Assembly (NCBI GenBank): GCA_009760855.2
Contig: WPIO01000057.1
Span: forward strand, 1 to 64,000
Length of the DNA stretch: 64,000 bases
DNA from: Cristatella mucedo
Taxonomy: Eukaryota > Bryozoa > Phylactolaemata > Cristatellidae
Direction of reading: 5' to 3'
Part shown: positions 57,182-64,000 of the stretch, piece after piece
Layout of the letters: every line of letters begins with the position of its first letter
Position numbering within the stretch: position 1 is the first letter of the stretch
Program-made: the position numbers and the translations under genes
The notes under the pieces: generated by a model
Told to the model about the DNA's origin: nothing
Databases searched by the model: none
What the model saw: the letters and a program-made list of their open reading frames with translations, nothing else

Positions 57182-57769
57182 GGGAGCTATGGAAGGATTG
57201 GACATGTGAATACGAGAGGAAAGTATCATGGGTGTGGAGTTTTAGATAAAGTACTCGATGGTGTTGGTAAAGTAGCACCTGTTTTAACTGGATTAACTGG
57301 ATTAAGTATGAACATTGCTAATAAAGGAATTGAAATACATCAAGCAAGGAAACTTACTGAACTACAAACAAAGAAAGAAAAGATAGATCAAGAATACGCT
57401 AATAAACGAAGAGAGATGGATGATAAACTTGAAGAGGAAAGAAGAAAGAAAGAACAAGAGTATGAAATTGAGAAACGAAAAAAAGAAGAACAGTATGATA
57501 GAAAGATGAAAGAAATGGATCTAGAGATTAAACGTGCAATGCTTGAGAAACTTAAACCAAAAACTAAAAGAGAAAAAAAGATAGAAATTGAAGATGACGA
57601 CGTAGACTATTCAGAAGCTCTTAAAGAGAAAGAGCCAAAAACATTTTAAAAAATTAATAAAGTAGTAAAAGAGAAAGCTGTTGTTTCTTATACTCCTCAG
57701 AGAAGCGATGGATATGGTGGAAGTATAAGGAAAAAGATTGGAGCTGGTTTGTATATTCAAAGTAAATAA
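57179..57769 (+). CDS. Lys/Glu-rich coiled-coil protein
   Basis: The frame opens at a GTG (57179) placed exactly where other genes have ATG behind TATAGAGGA, so the start codon may have mutated. Residues 1-50 include KYHGCGVLDKVLDGVGKVAP, and residues about 60-130 form a long charged coiled coil (EERRKKEQEYEIEKRKKEEQ). TAA at 57647-57649 is followed in frame by a further coding-like stretch (VVSYTPQRSDGYGGSIRKK) to TAA at 57767-57769. Function unknown; its position before the major capsid gene suggests a structural or scaffold role. Confidence 0.45.
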
Positions 57770-57794
57770 GTTTTCTTTTTGATACAGAGAAAGA

Positions 57795-59322
57795 ATGACG
57801 AACGCGGATATTAGTACTACAACTGAACTTGGATACCACAATTTTCCAGATTATAAACTTAAAGACTATCAATTCAGAGAGTATTATCCATCTGGTGTAA
57901 GAGAAGATGATAAAAATGACAATAAATTGCTTACATTCACAGTATCAGGTGAAGAAAGAGTGTGTTATGTTTTATCCGACGGTCATCTTTTACTTGAAGG
58001 AAGGGTTGGTGGTACACCAGCAAATTCGGCTGATTCACCAACAACACTTAAAAAAATCGCTTGCTTTAGGACTAGTTAATAACGCTGGAGCATGGTTGTT
58101 TAGTAGTATGAAAATTAGACTTGGTGCTGAAGAAATTGAAAGTCTTCCATTAAAAAAGCTATCGGAACTGTTTCAACAATTATGGGACTTCTATGTTATC
58201 CAAATGATTATAATAGAACTGAAGGACCTGCAACTGGATGGAAAAAAGATGAAGCAAATGAATTGGGTGATTTGATTTCAAATCTTGGAGCATATACTAG
58301 CCCCGAGGCTTCTTAAGCATCAACCTCAAACAATGGTTTCATCTCTAGAAGAGGCCTTATAAAAAAATACTGTTGAAGCAGATGCAGACGTTGGATCATT
58401 TACTATTGGAATACCTTTTGCAAGACTTTCTGGTTTTTGTGCTGATATGAATAAAATTCTTTATAATATTCCTTTTACTCTTGAACTAACAAGAATTGGA
58501 GATGATAAAAACTTTATCTTAACTGGAGATTCGGCAGCGATTGGTACAACTACAAATACTATCACAACTAAAGCACCTAATGCTACTTTTACAGGTGCTG
58601 CAAACGATGGTGCTTATACTACTTTCAGAGTTGCTATGTCAAAAATGAGACTAGTTGTCCCATGTGTATCACCGAAAGAAAGTATACAAAGATCACTTGG
58701 TGAATTTTCAAGTGAAAGAGCAAAGAAAAGAAAACTAAACTGTAGAGTTAGGCGACATGAGTGTATAACTTTAACAAGTCTCGATCAAGCAACTAGATAC
58801 ACTAAAAATCTAACAATTCAAAATACCGTTGATAAAGTTAGATTATTGATCGTTGCCGCTCAAAATGCTAATAAATACACTGGTAACCCATGTACTTACA
58901 ATCATTGTGATATTAAGGGTGTTTACTTATACGCCCACGGATCAACGAAATATCCATCTATTCAGAGAGAGTGTGAGTTTAAAAAAGGAAGGTGTTTTCA
59001 TTCTTACACGGATTTCACAAATTTTAGAAAGCAGTATCTCGGTATTAATGAAATTGTTGAACCCGTTGGCGTTGGTTATAATGAGTGGTTATCACTTTAT
59101 CGAATTCACGTTATTGATCTCCAATGCAACGATGAACCTCTTAGAATATCAACAACACTTGATGTGACCATTGAGTTCAATAGCAGTGCTATTCCAGCCA
59201 GTGGTGTTATGGTTCATTACATATCTATTTGTGAGAATACTGCTGAACTAACTTCCAATGGCTCAGGTGCTAATTTCACTTGTGCCAAAGGTAATATGGT
59301 TTACGAAGGAAAAGATTTTTAA
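57795..59322 (+). pseudogene. Major capsid protein (double jelly-roll type), broken
   Basis: Total span is about 509 codons, typical for this family. The N-terminal part has LGYHNFPDYKLKDYQFREYY, then NNAGAWLFSSMKIRLGAEEI. The middle has NNGFISRRGLI and FTIGIPFARLSGF. The C-terminal open frame (58447-59322) has YNIPFTLELTRIGDDKNFIL, FRVAMSKMRLVVPCVSP, VDKVRLLIVAAQNANKY, and LDVTIEFNSSAIPASGVMVH. These match the Polinton/Maverick capsid proteins often annotated as F54H12.2-like. Breaks: A runs at 58050-58056, 58152-58157 and 58361-58367 change frame, and TAA at 58314-58316 is in frame. Confidence 0.8.
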
Positions 59323-59346
59323 TGATTATTATAACAACTAAATATA

Positions 59347-60123
59347 ATGCTAAAAACAAATTTTATTCAGGGGTCTGATGAGTGGAAGAAGGCTATGAAG
59401 TTAAATATTGGAGGGTCGGAAGTGTATTCAGTTTTAGGTGATGATGTGGTATTTGGCTCTCAGATTGAATGTGACATTGAATTAATTTCAAATAGAAAAC
59501 TAAAAGAATATATTGCTAACTCTCAACCTATAAGATTTTCTCAGATGATGTTTGGAAAAGTATTCGAGCCAATAGCAGCTAAATTTTTAGAAATGAAGTT
59601 AAATAGAAGTATTGAGAATTCAAATTAGTGTTTTACTAGTGATGGGGTTTATCGTTATTCTCCAGACGGTATTATTGATCAAGGTACTCTAATAGAGATA
59701 AAATTTTTATGGAGTAGAACTATTGTAAAAGATTTTATTCCAAAACAATATATTGCACAGTGTCTACTTGGTTTACACGTCTTAAAGCTTAGCAGATGTT
59801 TTTATATTGAATTTGAAATACTCGTTCCAGGTTTGAATTGCTATGATATACCTAAAAACTATATTGCTGCAGGAACAGTTAGAATTCCAAGAACTTATGA
59901 ATTTGACATACCAATACGTGAACCTTTTTTTATGTTTTTACTTAAAGATGAGAAGTACTTTGAATTTGAATTTGATATAATTTCTGAATATGGTCGTTTT
60001 AACAATAAAAAAACTTTTGGTTATGATATCAAATATTACATGAGAAAAGTAGAGATACAAGTAGTTAAAGAAGAAGATCCACTTAGATTTGTAAGAATTG
60101 TTCCGGTGGTTAAAGAAGTGTAG
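59347..60123 (+). pseudogene. YqaJ/lambda-type exonuclease (recombinase), one in-frame stop
   Basis: Residues 1-30 read IQGSDEWKKAMKLNIGGSEV, the usual start of YqaJ nucleases. FGKVFEPIAAKFLEMK carries the conserved Glu. After TAG (59626-59628) the catalytic core continues in the same frame: YRYSPDGIIDQGTLIEIKFL (Asp and the Glu-x-Lys pair) and IPKQYIAQCLLGLHVL (Gln). These enzymes trim double-stranded DNA ends for single-strand-annealing recombination, in phages with a Bet/Erf partner. None is seen here. ATG lies behind CTAAATATA. Except for the stop the gene is complete. Confidence 0.8.
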
Positions 60124-60148
60124 AGAGATCTAAAATATTAATAAATAA

Positions 60149-60159
60149 TTATATAGATG
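60149..60159 (+). promoter_or_regulatory. Start motif TTATATAGATG, fibre 4
   Basis: TATATAG overlaps the ATG by one base. Confidence 0.5.
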
Positions 60160-60676
60160 AACAAAAAGTTTCACAGTGAGGACTATGTATCGAAGAATAA
60201 TGGTTTCATTCTTTCTGATCTTGATGCAAATTTTAATAGAATTATAAATTTAGGTGATCCTGTAAATGACTATTACGCTGTTACAAAGGCTTATCTGACG
60301 CTAAATTTGTTGTTAATTCCTTCAACAACAAATATCAATATGGGAGGTAACTCGATTACTAATGTTGCAGAGCCTTGTAAATCCTTCCGATATCGTAACA
60401 AAGAATTATGTGGATAAAACACTTAAAAAAACAGAAGTAATATCAATCTCAATAGACCCTAAAGCATTAAACTCAATTTTAAATCTATCAATACCTTACA
60501 CATGGACAAATAAAATGTCTCCACCTATAATGATCCTTAACGTTATGGTTGTAGGATCTTCTAATTGGGTATTTCTAAAACCTAATACTGATACAACAAT
60601 CGTCTCCGGTGATGTAAGAGCTATAAATACTTCAACAACTGCTGTTAACTTAAATATACTATGTATATTTTTCTAG
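60157..60676 (+). pseudogene. Fibre-like protein 4 (short), one frame break
   Basis: The start MNKKFHSEDYVSKNNG follows TTATATAG. Motif copies: LSDLDANFNRIINLGDPVND then YYAVTKAYL, and INMGGNSITNVAEP; an extra T near 60376 changes frame before NPSDIVTKNYVDKTL. The C-terminal part (WTNKMSPPIMILNVMVVGSS) may be a head domain. It is far from the other three fibre genes and on the opposite strand. Confidence 0.6.
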
Positions 60677-60716
60677 ATTACCGACAGAGTATTACTTCGT
60701 TGATAGCACAGGAAAA

Positions 60717-61174
60717 TTAAAGGTAAACCTCTTGGTTAGTTATGTACCCTCCTGAAAAGTATAAATAAACTATTAAAACTATTAGCTCTTTTAACTTTGT
60801 TGCTTTATACTTACCTTTAACAATTGAAAATAATTTAGAAATGCAACAGATGGCTTCATGATCTAAACAATGATGCAAAGAAGTAGAACAACATTGTTTT
60901 TTTAAGTGTTTCTTAACCAGTAAATACAGTTTAGTTGGTTTTTCTTTTTTATAATAATTATAATTTATGTTGCAGTACGAACAGATTATACAGTGGTTGT
61001 TACGAAAAAGATTAGAATCAAATTCAGTTTCTTCCATATCCTTATCACAGATACAACAACGTATTTCAAATTCCTGTTTTGGTTTTTTCTTTTTGGTTTA
61101 CAATATGGATGACCTGTTTCAAGATATTCAAGTACATTAAATGTGCTTAAGTATGTATCACAAAATATTTCCAT
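60717..61174 (-). pseudogene. Cys-rich (zinc-binding?) protein, one frame break
   Basis: The start MEIFCDTYLSTFNVLEYLET follows TCTATAGAG. The frame changes at a six-A run near 61088 and goes on as MEETEFDSNLFRNNHCIICS with YCNINYNYYKK, then KKQCCSTSLHHCLDHEAICC. Several CxxC and His-Cys pairs suggest one or two zinc fingers. It is divergent from the integrase gene with 10 bp between the two start codons. No family is recognised. Confidence 0.5.
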
Positions 61175-61187
61175 TCTCTATAGAATG
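61172..61187. promoter_or_regulatory. Bidirectional start motif CATTCTCTATAGAATG
   Basis: A near-palindrome whose two ends are the ATG codons of the divergent Cys-rich gene (61174, minus) and integrase (61185, plus). Confidence 0.5.
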
Positions 61188-62049
61188 TCGTTCTTAACTC
61201 TAAATGAAAGAAAAAAAAGAAGGTAAATTCAATCCTAACCCAGATATAAGTCAAGTATTCAAACCAAGACCTAAGAATATTCCACAGGGTTTCTTTAATA
61301 TTGTTGAACCCAATGAAAATCATCAAGCAGATATTCTGTATATGCCTAATGATTCCGGATATAAATATGCACTTAGTGTTATTGATGTTGCTAGTAGATA
61401 TAAAGAATCAAGACCTCTTAAAACAAAGTCTTCTAAAGAAGTAACAAAAGCAATAATAGATATCTACAGTAAAGGTCCTTTGAAGTGGCCAAAGAAAATG
61501 ACTGTTGATCCTGGGTCAGAGTTTAAAGGTGAGTTTGCTAAAGAAATGAAAAAAATGAAACACGTATCATCGAAGGCACTAGTAAAAAGAGTGCTGCATT
61601 AGTTGAAAGAATGAATAGAACAGTTGCTGAGAGAGCATTCATTGCTCAGTATGAAAAAAGAATTAGAAAGTATCAATAAAGAAGAATATTCTAGAAATAG
61701 AGAGTGGATTTATAATTTACCAAAGATCATTGAGTATCTAAATAATAGTGTTACAAGAATGATTGGTGAAGAACCTGCAAAGGCGATAAAAAAAGAAAAA
61801 GTAAAACTAAAAAAACCAAAATATCATGGGGAAAAGCTATTAGAACTTGGGACGACTGTTAGGTATTTGTTAGAACCAGGTGAGGGAGAAGATGAGAAAA
61901 GAAGAAGAGCTACAGACCCGATATGGAGTTTAACTAAACATAATATTGTTAGAATAATGGTATTAAGAGAACAACCAGCTAGATATTTCGTAAATGATGT
62001 TAAGAGAAGTTTTGTTAGAGAGGAGCTACAAGTTGTTAGCGAACATTAA
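61185..62049 (+). pseudogene. Retrovirus-like integrase (RVE, DDE), broken
   Basis: DDE residues are readable: first Asp in HQADILYMP (61330), second in MTVDPGSEFKGEF (61507), Glu in LVERMNRTVAERA (61605). YKYALSVIDVASRYKESRPL and GPLKWPKKMTVDPG are typical of Polinton/adintovirus integrases. The C-terminal domain has GTTVRYLLEPGE, RRRATDPIWSLT and RSFVREELQVV. It joins element DNA to host DNA. The likely start is ATG 61185 behind TCTATAGA. Frame changes fall at A runs 61211-61218, 61549-61555 and 61654-61659. The N-terminal HHCC zinc part is not seen. It overlaps the next gene tail to tail by 14 bp. Confidence 0.88.
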
Positions 62050-62434
62050 TTTCAATTTGTGAGTTTCCTAGTACAAGTCCTTTAAACTCTTCTTTTGTAA
62101 TCTCATCATCGGATAAGGCGTTAGTAATCTTTGAGATAATTTGATAATTAGAACTTAAAGCATTCCTTTTACGTTTGTCTATTTCTGTAAGCACACCATC
62201 AACTGATACAAACATTACTGATAGGGCTGAAAAGAAAGTTACAGCGTGGCTAATAGATGGTATTACTTGAATATAAGTACTTGAAACGGTTACTCCTAAT
62301 GCTATTACTATATTTATAAATCTAATCACATATCTAGCTCTTGTTAGTTTTATTAGACATCCCCTAATTTTGTCATAAAACTGAACAGTCTCCTCATATT
62401 TTTTAACAGCGAAATATTTTCTCAAATCTGGCAT
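62036..62434 (-). CDS. Two-pass membrane protein
   Basis: I choose the ATG at 62434 (MPDLRKYFAVKKYEETVQFY) because ATATATAGAAAAA precedes it; an in-frame Met at 62491 lies within the upstream gene. Two hydrophobic segments (RFINIVIALGVTVSSTYIQV and ISHAVTFFSALSVMFVSVD) are flanked by charged helices. This layout resembles SLATT-type membrane proteins, but no diagnostic residues confirm it. Function unknown. Confidence 0.5.
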   Translation of the reverse strand: MPDLRKYFAVKKYEETVQFYDKIRGCLIKLTRARYVIRFINIVIALGVTVSSTYIQVIPSISHAVTFFSALSVMFVSVDGVLTEIDKRKRNALSSNYQIISKITNALSDDEITKEEFKGLVLGNSQIEINVR

Positions 62435-62447
62435 TTTTTCTATATAT
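62432..62447 (-). promoter_or_regulatory. Start motif ATATATAGAAAAAATG, membrane protein
   Basis: It decides the start at 62434 in place of the upstream in-frame Met. Confidence 0.5.
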
Positions 62448-62462
62448 TTGTAAATATTTTTT

Positions 62463-62852
62463 TTAGATCCACCAATCCATAGTCTCTTCAATCAACTCTT
62501 CCGGAGGTTCAAAGTCTTTTCCTTGATCTATTTCTTTTATTATTTGTTTTGTTAGTTCTATTTTTTTAGAGTAAGCTTCTGATTTAATTTTATTTATTTT
62601 TTCTATTTTTAAGTCATTGAGAAACTCTTCAAAGATTGGTCCATCTCTAATCTTTGTAAATATGTTAGCGATTTCTGGTTCAGAGTGATTGATTCTTAAA
62701 GCCTTATACTCAATAACTAGTTTAACAGCGTTTAGTAATGTTGATCTAATGTCTTCAATTCTACCCATAGGATAGGAACAAATCTTAAAATTTGAATGTT
62801 GTTGACCTTGAACTTCATTAAGGCAATCCCTACTCCTTGTTTCAATCCCCAT
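62463..62852 (-). CDS. Unknown charged helical protein
   Basis: 129 residues behind TTATATAGAA. Starts MGIETRSRDCLNEVQGQQHS; middle helical and charged (FEEFLNDLKIEKINKIKSEA); ends ELIEETMDWWI. No membrane segment, no known motif. It is the second of a run of minus-strand genes that share the same start motif. Confidence 0.5.
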   Translation of the reverse strand: MGIETRSRDCLNEVQGQQHSNFKICSYPMGRIEDIRSTLLNAVKLVIEYKALRINHSEPEIANIFTKIRDGPIFEEFLNDLKIEKINKIKSEAYSKKIELTKQIIKEIDQGKDFEPPEELIEETMDWWI

Positions 62853-62862
62853 TTCTATATAA
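62850..62862 (-). promoter_or_regulatory. Start motif TTATATAGAAATG
   Basis: Directly before the gene at 62463-62852. Confidence 0.5.
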
Positions 62863-62888
62863 TGTTTATTTTGTTTTAATTAAATTAA

Positions 62889-63362
62889 TTATGCTGATTG
62901 TGCTTCTAGAGCTGCAGCAGTTGCCTGTTGTCTTGGGCTAACACCATCAGATAGATCAGGAAGAACCGCATAACATTCGTCTTTAACGATTCCAGAGATG
63001 TCTGGTTTAACTCCTGACACACCTGAGATAACTGTTGAGAGTGTTGGAAGTTGAGATGCAATCCATGTTGTATAGCTAGAGATCTCAGAAGGATCGTCAA
63101 GAAGTGCGTCTACTTTAGACCTAACAGTAGATTCAAGATTTGCTGTTACATCAGTTAAGCCGGCAGTTATAATCTTTTGAGCTTCGATATCACATTCATC
63201 GAGATAGAACATCTTAACCGAATTGTCAGTCAAAACTGAAATATCTGAATCAAGTGTTTGGGAATCGTATGCAGTCATTCTTGACCTAACAAGATAATCA
63301 ACGTAAGACTCAAGGAGAGTAGCACTAGTAGCAAGATTTGGATCGGTAACGTCGTTCTGCAT
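62889..63362 (-). CDS. Unknown acidic helical protein
   Basis: 157 residues behind TTATATAGGAA. Starts MQNDVTDPNLATSATLLESY; Asp/Ser/Thr-rich with few aromatic residues; ends RQQATAAALEAQSA. Codon use is less AT-biased than its neighbours (many GCA/GAT/TCT). No motif recognised. A virion or scaffold protein is possible. Confidence 0.5.
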   Translation of the reverse strand: MQNDVTDPNLATSATLLESYVDYLVRSRMTAYDSQTLDSDISVLTDNSVKMFYLDECDIEAQKIITAGLTDVTANLESTVRSKVDALLDDPSEISSYTTWIASQLPTLSTVISGVSGVKPDISGIVKDECYAVLPDLSDGVSPRQQATAAALEAQSA

Positions 63363-63373
63363 TTCCTATATAA
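63360..63373 (-). promoter_or_regulatory. Start motif TTATATAGGAAATG
   Basis: Directly before the gene at 62889-63362. Confidence 0.5.
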
Positions 63374-63405
63374 AAAAAAAGAAAATTACTTATATGTAAA
63401 AATGA

Positions 63406-63663
63406 TTAGTTTTTTGTTTTTACATCATCAAATATTTTATGAAATTTATCAAATGCTGAAGTATATTTTCTTTCTTTCTTTTTCAATTTATCATATGCAT
63501 CGCAAACATCTAAAAGAAGCCAAATTTTTGACGCAGGTACTTTAAGCGTATACTTATAAAAATCTGTAGGGATGTATGGTGTGTCATCCTCAAAACCACA
63601 AAACGTTTTAGCAATCTTTATAGCATACTCACAACAAAGAATTCTTGAAACTTCCTGATCCAT
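63406..63663 (-). CDS. Unknown small protein
   Basis: 85 residues behind CTTATATAGGAAG. MDQEVSRILCCEYAIKIAKT, then TPYIPTDFYKYTLKVPASKI and a Lys-rich C-terminal helix. No family recognised. Confidence 0.5.
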   Translation of the reverse strand: MDQEVSRILCCEYAIKIAKTFCGFEDDTPYIPTDFYKYTLKVPASKIWLLLDVCDAYDKLKKKERKYTSAFDKFHKIFDDVKTKN

Positions 63664-63676
63664 CTTCCTATATAAG
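63661..63676 (-). promoter_or_regulatory. Start motif CTTATATAGGAAGATG
   Basis: Directly before the gene at 63406-63663. Confidence 0.5.
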
Positions 63677-63678
63677 GT

Positions 63679-63843
63679 TTAAGATTTTTTAATAGAATCT
63701 AATTTTCTATTCTCATATATTCTTGAAGCCTCAGCTTCTAATTTAACTAAAGATTTTTCAATACTTTCATATTGATTAGCAATATCAAAAAGCGTGTCAA
63801 TAAATAATGGGTCTAATTTTTTAAAAGTTGATAGGATTTGCAT
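63679..63843 (-). CDS. Unknown very small protein (54 residues)
   Basis: MQILSTFKKLDPLFIDTLFD followed by a charged helix ending IKKS. It ends 16 bp before the start of the next gene and overlaps the frame upstream. The start lacks the shared motif, so it may be translated with, or belong to, the overlapping frame at 63813-63956. Confidence 0.35.
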   Translation of the reverse strand: MQILSTFKKLDPLFIDTLFDIANQYESIEKSLVKLEAEASRIYENRKLDSIKKS

Positions 63844-63956
63844 TTAAATTCATATTTAGGTCTACAACCTCCTAGTAGACTCGAACAAATTAAAAACATA
63901 CTATTACGTGTGTAATAATTTCCAAGAACCTTTTCAAACTTTTCCTCAAAATCCAT
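63813..63956 (-). CDS. Unknown very small protein (47 residues)
   Basis: MDFEEKFEKVLGNYYTRNSM, then FLICSSLLGGCRPKYEFKCK. It starts behind CTTACATAGGAA, a form of the shared start motif, which is the main reason to believe it is a gene. It overlaps the next small frame by 31 bp. Confidence 0.4.
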   Translation of the reverse strand: MDFEEKFEKVLGNYYTRNSMFLICSSLLGGCRPKYEFKCKSYQLLKN

Positions 63957-63968
63957 TTCCTATGTAAG
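63954..63968 (-). promoter_or_regulatory. Start motif CTTACATAGGAAATG
   Basis: Directly before the small gene at 63813-63956. Confidence 0.45.
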
Positions 63969-64000
63969 ATTTAAGAATTGTTTAATAGAATTAATTAATT

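Larger units (their letters stand above)
45973..64000. mobile_element. Endogenous Polinton/Maverick (adintovirus-like) element, incomplete at the right
   Basis: The block encodes a set known from Polintons and related viruses: RVE integrase (61185-62049), adenain-like protease (51909-52599), packaging ATPase (52627-53293), double jelly-roll major capsid protein (57795-59322) and minor-capsid-like proteins (54432-57169). Accessory genes include fibre-like, PLA2, HNH-AP2 and YqaJ proteins. Composition shifts sharply to AT-rich and gene-dense at the left junction. No protein-primed DNA polymerase B and no terminal inverted repeat are visible, so the element continues past 64000 and its left end may be truncated. 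Most genes carry one or more breaks. It is an integrated copy, not a complete virus. Confidence 0.88.

Noticed and set aside
48899-59628. Reassigned TAA codon in the element
   Set aside because: Most genes end properly in TAA and several frames have none inside; the internal stops fit mutation or error.
45973-64000. Bacterial or phage contamination
   Set aside because: Fibre repeats and YqaJ occur in phages, but the integrase, adenain-like protease, packaging ATPase and capsid are of the Polinton type and a host LINE adjoins directly.

Overview
The window looks like nuclear DNA of an animal, probably an aquatic invertebrate. It carries 5'-truncated LINEs of the L2/CR1 type, tRNA-derived SINEs, long microsatellites and short spliced genes with GT/AG introns. 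I cannot name the species. Two parts are clearly different: about 46 kb of host sequence (1-45972) and about 18 kb of AT-rich, gene-dense viral sequence (45973-64000, running off the right end).

Host part. Most of it is decayed non-coding DNA and repeats. LINE family A ends in TTACATTACAT; its best copies are at 40050-41765 (-) and 45255-45972 (+). LINE family B ends in a short hairpin-like tail plus (ATT)n; its best copies are at 25150-26345 (+) and 31696-32930 (-). SINE family S1 has clear A and B boxes, best at 10676-10846 (-). SINE family S2 has a 3' tail that resembles the LINE-B tail. A roughly 1 kb GC-rich insertion at 6943-7923, flanked by near-identical 10-11 bp direct repeats, splits a LINE-A copy.

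The most unusual host feature is a dispersed family of tiny three-exon genes, all on the minus strand (37574-37948, 17966-18361, 10953-11176, perhaps a relic near 42240). Exon lengths agree almost exactly: 69/49/74, 70/49/74 and -/49/74 bp. Each encodes a secreted precursor: signal peptide, acidic spacer, Lys-Arg, then a 17-codon C-terminal peptide that differs completely between copies and in two copies ends in Gly before the stop. This is the layout of antimicrobial or regulatory peptide precursors with hypervariable, possibly amidated mature peptides.

Viral part. An endogenous Polinton/Maverick (adintovirus-like) element. I recognise an RVE-type integrase, an FtsK/A32-like packaging ATPase, an adenain-like protease joined to a CxxC zinc module, a double jelly-roll major capsid protein, a trio of related minor-capsid-like proteins, a parvovirus-type phospholipase A2 protein, a YqaJ-type exonuclease, an HNH-AP2 endonuclease and four fibre-like proteins with the NLGxPxxxxDAxxxxY repeat. 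The protein-primed DNA polymerase and the terminal inverted repeats are not visible here. Many viral genes on both strands begin right after a shared TATATAG(G/A)AAATG-like motif. Most frame breaks lie in runs of five to eight A, and several genes also carry single in-frame stops, so the element is a lightly decayed copy, an under-polished assembly, or both.
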